Below are positions 6,519 through 11,867 of a DNA stretch of 11,867 nucleotides, piece after piece. Numbering within the stretch: position 1 is the stretch's first letter; each line of letters starts with the position of its first letter. The stretch is from contig JAGLDT010000116.1 in the NCBI GenBank assembly GCA_023145485.1, positions 1 to 11,867 of the forward strand, read 5' to 3'. Position numbers and translations under genes: made by a program. The notes under the pieces were generated by a model. That model was not told the DNA's origin, did no database searches, and saw only the letters and a program-made list of their open reading frames with translations. Source of the stretch: Cocleimonas sp. (lineage in GTDB: Bacteria; Pseudomonadota; Gammaproteobacteria; Thiotrichales; Thiotrichaceae).

Positions 6519-7091
6519 ATGACGAATCATTCTATCGACAATATGAGCAATGAAGAGCTTTTTCAAACATCATTGTTTAATCTCAAAAATTCTATGTTTC
6601 AACAAAGCCGTACCCAACGGCGGGTTGCATCACGTGTACGTACGTTAATTCGTGCAGTGATGGTGGGATTAGTGACATCATTATGTTTTATTATCTATTT
6701 AATTTATATCCTTACTCAGCAGGTCAATGCATTGAGTAGCAGTATTGATACCATTTCAACACAGGCAACGCTAGTACAAGAAAGCATGGATGATATTGAA
6801 ATGGTGATGATTACTTTTGAAACCTATATGAATGAACTGCCAGGGATTGATGTGTCCGTGTCAGGTATCGAAAATAATGTCTTTAATATGACGCGAAGCT
6901 TCTCTGCCATTACGAAAAATATTTCTGTTATGACCAATGAGATTGATTCATTAAGAAATACGCTGTCGGGTGTCGGACAAAATACATTGGTTTTAAATCA
7001 AGTATTGCAACAAGTAACGGGTGATGTTGCTGATGGTGCAAAGCCTATGAGACGGTTTAATAGCATGAATCCGTTTGATTTCTTGAGGTAA
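6519..7091 (+). CDS. Single-helix membrane protein with long periplasmic helical domain (fourth gene)
   Basis: Not a family I can name. The 190-residue protein has an N-terminal cytoplasmic part with an arginine-rich segment (about 31-45) just before one membrane helix (47-65), so the C-terminal 125 residues should lie in the periplasm. That part is rich in Ser, Thr, Asn and Gln with regularly spaced hydrophobic residues (for example IDTIS, MDDIEMVMITF, IENNVFNMTRSF), which fits an extended helical or coiled-coil rod. It ends in KPMRRFNSMNPFDFLR, similar to the end of the fifth protein. The ATG follows the tandem stop codons of the third gene directly, with only a weak ribosome site. Probably a structural or output partner of the channel subunits. 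Confidence 0.65.
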   Translation: MTNHSIDNMSNEELFQTSLFNLKNSMFQQSRTQRRVASRVRTLIRAVMVGLVTSLCFIIYLIYILTQQVNALSSSIDTISTQATLVQESMDDIEMVMITFETYMNELPGIDVSVSGIENNVFNMTRSFSAITKNISVMTNEIDSLRNTLSGVGQNTLVLNQVLQQVTGDVADGAKPMRRFNSMNPFDFLR

Positions 7092-7097
7092 CGACAG

Positions 7098-7640
7098 ATG
7101 ACGTTAACACGACAACAGCTTGAAGACCTGTATCGACATATGGAAGAAGTCGCTAAGAGTTCAAGCGATCACGAAGTTCTGGCTAAAAAGAGTATTAGAG
7201 GGACTAATCGAGTCATCTATATCTTTACAGGTCTTGGGGCAGTGCTTGCGGGATTAATTTTCTATGACTTCGTGTTTTTAAATAAAGCGATTTCCCGTTC
7301 ATTAAAGAGCATGGCTGTTATGAATACACAAGTTGTTGAATTAAGGCATACAATGAACGATATAACCTCATCTATTGCCAATATGGGCACTAATGTTGAG
7401 TACTTACAGAGAATTAGTAGCTCGGTGAATCACATAACCCAAGCAACCCGACAAATGAATGGTTATATGGGGCAGTTAGAGCAGCAAACTATTAAGCTAG
7501 GATTAGAAACTCGCGCCATTAACTTACATGCATCTGCGATTGATCAAAACTTCTCACAAATCAATCATTCGGTGAAAAATATTTCTTATTCTGTGCATCA
7601 AGTGGTTCGCCCTATTAAACAATTTATGCCTATTCCTTAG
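7098..7640 (+). CDS. Single-helix membrane protein with long periplasmic helical domain (fifth gene)
   Basis: The 180-residue protein has the same plan as the fourth: a cytoplasmic N-terminus of about 38 residues with basic residues before the membrane (KKSIRGTNR), one helix (39-61) and a long helical, Ser/Thr/Asn/Gln-rich domain with heptad-like hydrophobics (MNTQVVELRHTMNDIT, INHSVKNISYSVHQV). It ends in RPIKQFMPIP, comparable to KPMRRFNSMNPF in its neighbour. These are therefore probably diverged paralogues that pair with each other. The start follows the previous stop by 6 bp, with GAGG at 7085-7088. It lacks an OmpA-like peptidoglycan-binding domain. Function unknown. Confidence 0.65.
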   Translation: MTLTRQQLEDLYRHMEEVAKSSSDHEVLAKKSIRGTNRVIYIFTGLGAVLAGLIFYDFVFLNKAISRSLKSMAVMNTQVVELRHTMNDITSSIANMGTNVEYLQRISSSVNHITQATRQMNGYMGQLEQQTIKLGLETRAINLHASAIDQNFSQINHSVKNISYSVHQVVRPIKQFMPIP

Positions 7641-7660
7641 ATCGGTATAGGCATTTCTTA
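7626..7660 (+). terminator. Terminator-like hairpin overlapping the stop of the fifth gene
   Basis: ATGCCTAT (7626-7633) pairs perfectly with ATAGGCAT (7647-7654). After one U-U mismatch, CC/GG extends the stem to a 7-nt loop. TTCTT follows. The hairpin includes the TAG stop codon (7638-7640), so it would end the five-gene transcript at once. The T-tract is short, hence moderate confidence. Confidence 0.55.
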
Positions 7661-7705
7661 TCAAAAAAACTATACAAAACTTTGTTTTTTGTAGATTCCC
7701 TTACA

Positions 7706-7714
7706 TGTTATGAT
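7706..7714 (+). promoter_or_regulatory. Extended -10 promoter for hisB
   Basis: TGTTATGAT contains a TGn extension followed by TATGAT (5 of 6 matches to TATAAT), 46 bp before the hisB ATG. No good -35 box is seen at 17 bp, as is common for extended -10 promoters. It separates the his genes from the membrane operon upstream. Confidence 0.45.
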
Positions 7715-7760
7715 TCGCTTTTCTCACCCCCCTCTTCCTTTTCAATGCGAATAAAGCCTT

Positions 7761-8360
7761 ATGAATGAACGCACAGCGACAATACAGCGCGATACACTAG
7801 AAACTAAAATTAGTGCCACGATCAATCTTGATGGTGTAGGAAAAGCGCGTTTTAGAACCGATATTCCTTTTTTAGATCATATGCTGGAGCAAATTGCTAA
7901 GCATGGTTTAATCGATATAGAGCTTGAGGCTACTGGTGATTTAGATATCGATGCACACCATACTGTTGAAGATATTGGTATTACGTTAGGTAAAGCATTT
8001 AATCGAGCTATTGGTGAGAAAAAAGGTATTACACGTTACGGTCACGCTTATGTTCCTTTGGATGAAGCCTTGTCTCGTGTAGTGATTGATTTTTCTGGTC
8101 GTGCTGGATTAGTGCATGATATTGATTATAAGCGCAGTCATATTGGTACGTTTGATACTGATTTATTCCACGAGTTTTTTCAAGGATTTGTCAATAGTGC
8201 ACAGGTAACATTGCATATAGACAATATCCGTGGACGCAATGCACATCATATTGTCGAAACTATTTTTAAAGCATTTGGACGTGCATTACGCATGGCAGTT
8301 GCTATAGATCAGCGGATTGGAAGCTCGATTCCTTCAACTAAAGGGACTTTGAACAGTTAA
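7761..8360 (+). CDS. hisB: Imidazoleglycerol-phosphate dehydratase HisB (monofunctional)
   Basis: The 199-residue enzyme removes water from IGP to give imidazole-acetol phosphate, the step after HisH/HisF and HisA. Both halves of the duplicated fold carry their metal-binding motifs: DAHHTVED (64-71) and NAHHIVE (160-166), plus FLDHM (His40) and FHEFF (His137). It lacks the N-terminal histidinol-phosphatase domain found in the fused enteric HisB, so it is the monofunctional form. The ATG at 7761 has almost no ribosome site but gives the normal length. hisH starts 5 bp after the stop. Confidence 0.97.
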   Translation: MNERTATIQRDTLETKISATINLDGVGKARFRTDIPFLDHMLEQIAKHGLIDIELEATGDLDIDAHHTVEDIGITLGKAFNRAIGEKKGITRYGHAYVPLDEALSRVVIDFSGRAGLVHDIDYKRSHIGTFDTDLFHEFFQGFVNSAQVTLHIDNIRGRNAHHIVETIFKAFGRALRMAVAIDQRIGSSIPSTKGTLNS

Positions 8361-8365
8361 GTATT

Positions 8366-9019
8366 ATGTCTACCATAGCGATTATTAATTATAATATGGG
8401 TAACTTACATTCTGTTACCAAAGCCTTAGAGCACGTTGCGCCTGAGAGAACAAAGGTCATTCTTAGTAGCTCAGCAGAGGAAATTTTATCGGCTGATCGT
8501 ATTGTTTTCCCCGGTCAAGGGGCTGCCCGTGATTGCATGAAAGAACTCAAAAAAGCAGGTCTTGTTGAGGTGGTTCGTGAAGCCGCTGCGAGTAAACCTT
8601 TTTTGGGTATTTGTATGGGAATGCAGGTTTTAATGGAATACAGCGAAGAACATGACGGAATTGACTGCATCGGTATCTACAAAGGCAACACCCATTCTTT
8701 TGCTGGTAAAATAGCATCTGTTGATGCATCAGGTGAGCGATTGAAAATACCACAAATGGGTTGGAATCGTATTCATCACAGGCAAGATCACCCTTTATGG
8801 AAAGGTATTGAAGATGGGTCACGCTTTTATTTTGTACACAGCTATTTTGTTGATCCAGAAGATAAAACACTGATCGCAGGTGAAACAGAGTATGGGCTAG
8901 ATTATGCATCTGCGATTGCCAAAGATAATGTGTTTGCTATTCAGTCACATCCCGAAAAAAGCTCAGATGATGGCTTGCAATTACTGAAAAATTTCACCGA
9001 ATGGAATGGAAACGTATAA
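8366..9019 (+). CDS. hisH: Imidazole glycerol phosphate synthase, glutaminase subunit HisH
   Basis: HisH releases ammonia from glutamine and passes it to HisF, which makes IGP and AICAR from PRFAR. The 217 residues form a class I glutamine amidotransferase with the nucleophile in GICMGMQ (Cys83) and the rest of the triad in QSHPEKS (His195, Glu197). NYNMGN near the start and the GQGA oxyanion region (50-53) are also present. The stop codon is followed immediately by the hisA ATG. Its obligate partner hisF is not in the window. Confidence 0.97.
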   Translation: MSTIAIINYNMGNLHSVTKALEHVAPERTKVILSSSAEEILSADRIVFPGQGAARDCMKELKKAGLVEVVREAAASKPFLGICMGMQVLMEYSEEHDGIDCIGIYKGNTHSFAGKIASVDASGERLKIPQMGWNRIHHRQDHPLWKGIEDGSRFYFVHSYFVDPEDKTLIAGETEYGLDYASAIAKDNVFAIQSHPEKSSDDGLQLLKNFTEWNGNV

Positions 9020-9751
9020 ATGTTATTACTCCCCGCAATTGATTTAAAAGACGGACAGTGTGTGCGTTTACGCCAAGGTCGCATGGAAGATACTACCGTA
9101 TTTTCAGATAGCCCTGTAGATACAGCAACACGCTGGGTAGAAGCAGGCGCAAAGCGTTTGCATTTGGTGGATTTGAACGGTGCATTTGATGGCAAACCTG
9201 CTAATAGTGACAGCGTGCAAGCCATTGCTAAAAAATTCCCTGATCTACCGATTCAAATTGGTGGTGGCATTCGTGATGCAGAAACAGTTCAAGCCTATTT
9301 AGATGCAGGTGTTACCTACTGCATTATCGGCACAAAAGCCGTCGAAGATCCTGAATTTGTGATGGAGCTTTGTAAACAATTCCCCGGTCACATTATCGTT
9401 GGTATTGATGCAAAAAATGGCATGGTCGCCACTGATGGTTGGGCAGAAGTTTCAACGGTATCAGCGATTGATTTAGCACAAAAATTTGAACAGGCAGGTG
9501 TGGTTGAAATCGTCTACACTGATATATCACGCGATGGAATGATGACAGGGGTGAATGTAGAAGCGACTGTTGAACTAGCTAAAAGCATTTCAATCCCTGT
9601 CATCGCATCAGGTGGTGTCACCAATCTGGATGATATTATCGAACTATGTAAAGTGGAGGATGCAGGTATTAGTGGCACTATTCTAGGTCGTTCTATTTAT
9701 GAAGGAACAATTGATTTAGCTGAAGCGCACAAATATGTTGAATCGCTTTAA
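9020..9751 (+). CDS. hisA: ProFAR isomerase HisA
   Basis: HisA is a (beta-alpha)8-barrel that performs the Amadori rearrangement of ProFAR to PRFAR, the substrate of HisH/HisF. The 243-residue protein shows the expected catalytic acids Asp8 (PAIDLKDG) and Asp130 (GIDAKNG), VRLRQG, and the two phosphate-binding loops GGGIR (81-85) and ASGGV (196-200). The ATG directly abuts the hisH TAA. No gene follows on this strand for 175 bp; in many relatives hisF would be next, so the operon is cut short here. The product of this AICAR-generating pathway feeds purine synthesis, linking it in metabolism to purEK at the other end of the window. Confidence 0.97.
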   Translation: MLLLPAIDLKDGQCVRLRQGRMEDTTVFSDSPVDTATRWVEAGAKRLHLVDLNGAFDGKPANSDSVQAIAKKFPDLPIQIGGGIRDAETVQAYLDAGVTYCIIGTKAVEDPEFVMELCKQFPGHIIVGIDAKNGMVATDGWAEVSTVSAIDLAQKFEQAGVVEIVYTDISRDGMMTGVNVEATVELAKSISIPVIASGGVTNLDDIIELCKVEDAGISGTILGRSIYEGTIDLAEAHKYVESL

Positions 9752-9762
9752 AGGACAATAAA

Positions 9763-9846
9763 TTAGTTGACTGCCAAGCCTAGTTTTTTCATTTGCTGAT
9801 GCATCCATTTCAGTACATTTGGAAATAATGTGTTAAACAATGCGGT
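9763..9846 (-). pseudogene. Possible C-terminal gene remnant downstream of mepM
   Basis: On the minus strand, a 27-codon stretch with protein-like composition ends in LKWMHQQMKKLGLAVN and a TAA. It is preceded in frame by a TGA at 9847-9849 and the 18-bp repeat. There is no start codon at its beginning and no ribosome site. It could be the surviving tail of a decayed gene or chance. No family is recognised. Confidence 0.2.
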
Positions 9847-9850
9847 TCAA

Positions 9851-9868
9851 CTGGTGTTTTGGGTTAAG
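9851..9868 (+). repeat. 18-bp intergenic repeat, copy 1
   Basis: CTGGTGTTTTGGGTTAAG differs from the copy at 11731-11748 by one base. A shorter block, CATTTGGAAATA at 9816-9827, also has a near-copy upstream of the second repeat, so the repeat unit may be about 50-60 bp long and diverged. The two copies flank mepM in the same orientation. Confidence 0.55.
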
Positions 9869-9897
9869 GCTACTCCAAGAAAATAAACGCACAAAAT

Positions 9898-9916
9898 TAA
9901 AAGTTGCTTTTATTTT
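9898..9916 (+). terminator. Weak terminator after the his genes
   Basis: TAAAAG (9898-9903) pairs with CTTTTA (9907-9912) around a TTG loop, followed by TTTT. The stem is short and AT-rich. It lies between the convergent hisA and mepM genes, where a terminator is expected, and is the best candidate seen. Confidence 0.25.
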
Positions 9917-9926
9917 GCAGGTATTC

Positions 9927-11501
9927 TTACCCGCCTGTGGCGCTATTAATATTTACATTAGAGGTTGCAAAACGGTGTAGCACATTGAGTTGTAAAACTA
10001 AATTGATCGCTTTAGCTCTAAAGTTGGCTAGTTCGTATGGTGTTAATGACATGCTATTAGGTAATTTAACGGTCATAGGATCAGCTGGGATACCATTTTG
10101 CCTAAATTCATAGTGACAATGAGGTCCCGTTGCAAGACCTGTTGAGCCAACATAACCGATGATATCGCCTTGATAAACCTTTGCACCTTGTTTGAGGTTT
10201 GACTTGAACCTCGTCATATGACCATAGCGTGTTTCATATCCTTCGCGGTGAGTTAGAACAATCAGGCGACCGTATCCACCTTTTCTTCCTATAAATTTAA
10301 CCGTGCCATTACCTGTTGCCATAATAGGTGTTCCACGGCTTGCTGCAAAATCAGTTCCTTTATGTGAACGCATTTTATGTAGCACAGGGTGAAAGCGACC
10401 AGGGTTAAAGTGAGATGAAACACGGGCATGGGCAACAGGTGTACGAATAAAGGCTCGCTTCATTTCTCTTCCATTTGGAGTGAAGAAGTCAGACTTGCCA
10501 TCTTCACGAGTAAATCTCACGGTGCGGAATTCTTTATTCTTATTAATAAACTCAGCAGCCAATAGGTTTTGACTACCTACTTTATCTCCATCATGAAAAA
10601 CTTCTTCATAAACAAGCGTTACCCTATCGCCTACACGAATATCGTGAGCAAAATCTATGTCCCAGTCAAACACTTTAATAATTTGTCTTATTGTGTTTCC
10701 AGGGACGCCTGCTTTTTTTCCATCAAAAAATAAACCATTTTTAATAACAAAGGATGATCTAGCTTGGCGTATTTCAAATACTTTGTTTAACCATTGCCCT
10801 TCCCATATACCTTCAAAACCATCACTACTAGGCTTTATAACATAGGCTTTTTTATACGATGGTGCTAGTAATAGCTCGACCAATTTATTGTTAACAGAGC
10901 GAGCCCTAACAATATTGTCTCTTTTTAATTCTGCTAGTACTGCTTTGATTTTCTTATCACGTAATAATGTTGTGATAGAACGGTCAAGCCCTACTTTGTG
11001 TAGAATATTGGCTGGGTTGTCGTAGGACTTAACAGTGTAGGATGTCCACTTGCTATTTATATCAATGACTTGATGACCAATATACGTTTCGATGGCTCGG
11101 TTAGGCAAAGATAGTTTCTGAAACTCAGGATCGAGTTGGAATCTTGGAGAGAATGTTTCACTGATTTCTGAGGATTGCTGTTCAGAAGGTGTGGCATCGA
11201 TTGAAATAGCAAAATTTGAAGATTCAATCGTATCTCTTGATGTTATAGATGATTGAAATGGAATGTTCCCTAATGTTGCAAAGCAGGCAACGACAATCAC
11301 TCCTCTCATTATCCATACAGAGAAAGTAGTCGATACCTTAAACAATTGTTGTTTCTTATGAATTGCTTTTAGTTTCGTTTTTTTAGTAGTGCTAGTCGAT
11401 GTGTTATCCGGCTCGTCATAAGACTGAATATCAAACTGTCCTATTACATCATTCCAGCTTTTCTTTGTATCTACCGACGTCTTATCCGTTCGTAAATTCA
11501 A
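9927..11501 (-). CDS. mepM: MepM-like murein DD-endopeptidase (OapA/LysM-like domain plus M23)
   Basis: The 524-residue envelope protein probably cuts cross-links in peptidoglycan so that new strands can be inserted. It has a cytoplasmic N-terminus of about 58 residues, a membrane anchor (59-80), an OapA/LysM-like domain (about 150-225, SYTVKSYDNPANILHKVGL), a linker domain (about 235-345), and an intact LytM/M23 catalytic domain. Zinc ligands are His380 and Asp384 (HKGTD) and His463; His428 (YGHM) and His461 (GPHCH) complete the active site. The start is TTG at 11501, supported by GGAG at 11510-11513 with 8-nt spacing; the upstream ATG in another frame stops at once. It is longer than enteric MepM, mainly through its N-terminus and a short tail. 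It converges on hisA. Confidence 0.88.
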   Translation of the reverse strand: MNLRTDKTSVDTKKSWNDVIGQFDIQSYDEPDNTSTSTTKKTKLKAIHKKQQLFKVSTTFSVWIMRGVIVVACFATLGNIPFQSSITSRDTIESSNFAISIDATPSEQQSSEISETFSPRFQLDPEFQKLSLPNRAIETYIGHQVIDINSKWTSYTVKSYDNPANILHKVGLDRSITTLLRDKKIKAVLAELKRDNIVRARSVNNKLVELLLAPSYKKAYVIKPSSDGFEGIWEGQWLNKVFEIRQARSSFVIKNGLFFDGKKAGVPGNTIRQIIKVFDWDIDFAHDIRVGDRVTLVYEEVFHDGDKVGSQNLLAAEFINKNKEFRTVRFTREDGKSDFFTPNGREMKRAFIRTPVAHARVSSHFNPGRFHPVLHKMRSHKGTDFAASRGTPIMATGNGTVKFIGRKGGYGRLIVLTHREGYETRYGHMTRFKSNLKQGAKVYQGDIIGYVGSTGLATGPHCHYEFRQNGIPADPMTVKLPNSMSLTPYELANFRAKAINLVLQLNVLHRFATSNVNINSATGG

Positions 11502-11867
11502 GCCAGTAACTCCATTTAGTGGTATTTAGTAAACTGCTATCCTACTTTAATATTAGCTCGTCAAAAATCGGGCATTAAGGTTACTTTTACCATAAGACCC
11601 CCTATTTTTGCAAGGATAACTAAAGATAAAGTGTGCAATTTCTTTGAATAACGGTTTGCTTACATCATTCGTTTAAGACGATGATAGTAGCATTGGAAAT
11701 ACCTATTCTCAGCTCGTAAAAACTGGATTTCTGGTGTTTTGGATTAAGCTCAGAGTTATTGCCTGAATGCATAGTGGTTGATTTCATGATTTTATAGCCA
11801 AACTTCTAAAATTTTGCAATCTATTGATGATCCTAAACACAAATGGTAGAGTCGCTATTTTCTCGTT
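11502..11867. other. Intergenic region upstream of mepM
   Basis: No convincing gene is present in these 366 bp. On the minus strand there is a TTGACG hexamer (11559-11564) that could belong to the mepM promoter, but the best -10 (TAGGAT, 11539-11544) is only 14 bp away. An imperfect stem with two bulges spans 11661-11689. A 40-codon minus-strand frame (11665-11787) overlaps the 18-bp repeat and has no ribosome site. The right end may hold the leader of a gene beyond the window. Confidence 0.5.
11731..11748 (+). repeat. 18-bp intergenic repeat, copy 2
   Basis: CTGGTGTTTTGGATTAAG matches copy 1 at 17 of 18 positions. CATTGGAAATA at 11691-11701 matches the block before copy 1, with a 29-nt instead of a 23-nt gap. 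Both copies lie just outside mepM, 1,880 bp apart. Confidence 0.55.

Noticed and set aside
6513..6521. Read-through fusion of the third and fourth membrane genes, which share a frame
   Set aside because: Two tandem stops (TAG-TAA) separate them, followed directly by an ATG; read-through is very unlikely.
4281..7640. Zorya-type anti-phage system
   Set aside because: The channel protein resembles ZorA only in topology; there is no OmpA-like ZorB and no ZorC, ZorD or ZorE-type gene, and the flanks are housekeeping genes.
4281..7640. Ton or Tol-Pal system
   Set aside because: No TonB, TolA, TolB, Pal or TonB-dependent receptor is present, and the channel has four rather than three helices.
11665..11787. 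40-codon minus-strand frame upstream of mepM
   Set aside because: No ribosome site, and it overlaps the 18-bp repeat; kept only as a note in the intergenic entry.

Overview
This 11.9 kb window looks like the chromosome of an AT-rich, Gram-negative bacterium, most likely a gammaproteobacterium. The reasons are a class I purE next to purK, a SirB2-like membrane protein, a monofunctional hisB followed by hisH and hisA, and an OapA/LysM-plus-M23 murein endopeptidase of the MepM type. I cannot name the genus. No rRNA or tRNA gene, CRISPR array or transposase is visible.

Layout. Positions 1-319 are a non-coding leader rich in inverted and direct repeats, including two copies of a palindromic 31-bp unit, upstream of a perfect TATAAT box. 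Next come purE (320-811) and purK (821-1969), which together convert AIR to CAIR in purine synthesis. A four-helix SirB2-like protein (1978-2334) and a SAM-dependent methyltransferase (2331-2924) follow and overlap by ATGA. A compact kinase-fold protein (3016-3606) overlaps a YfcE/MJ0936-type metallophosphoesterase (3606-4115) by one base, so a kinase-like enzyme and a phosphatase-like enzyme are translationally coupled.

The centre (4281-7640) is the most unusual part: five tightly packed genes that all encode inner-membrane proteins. The first is a four-helix MotA/TolQ/ExbB-type channel subunit. The second and third are two paralogous ExbD/TolR-like subunits. The third keeps the membrane aspartate used for proton transfer; the second has serine at the aligned position. 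The fourth and fifth are two further paralogues with one membrane helix, a long helical domain predicted to be periplasmic, and a similar proline/phenylalanine-containing C-terminus. I infer an ion-driven envelope machine with one channel protein, two unequal plug/transfer subunits and two long periplasmic proteins. It resembles in gene content the AglR-AglQ-AglS motor (one TolQ-like and two TolR-like proteins), but its function is unknown. A terminator-like hairpin overlaps the stop codon of the last gene.

After an extended -10 promoter, hisB (7761-8360), hisH (8366-9019) and hisA (9020-9751) form a compact histidine operon segment. hisF, the partner of hisH, does not follow. A 175-bp gap holding a possible gene remnant and one copy of an 18-bp repeat separates hisA from a convergent mepM-like gene (9927-11501, minus strand, TTG start). 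The last 366 bp (11502-11867) have no convincing gene and hold the second copy of the 18-bp repeat, so the two copies flank mepM in direct orientation.
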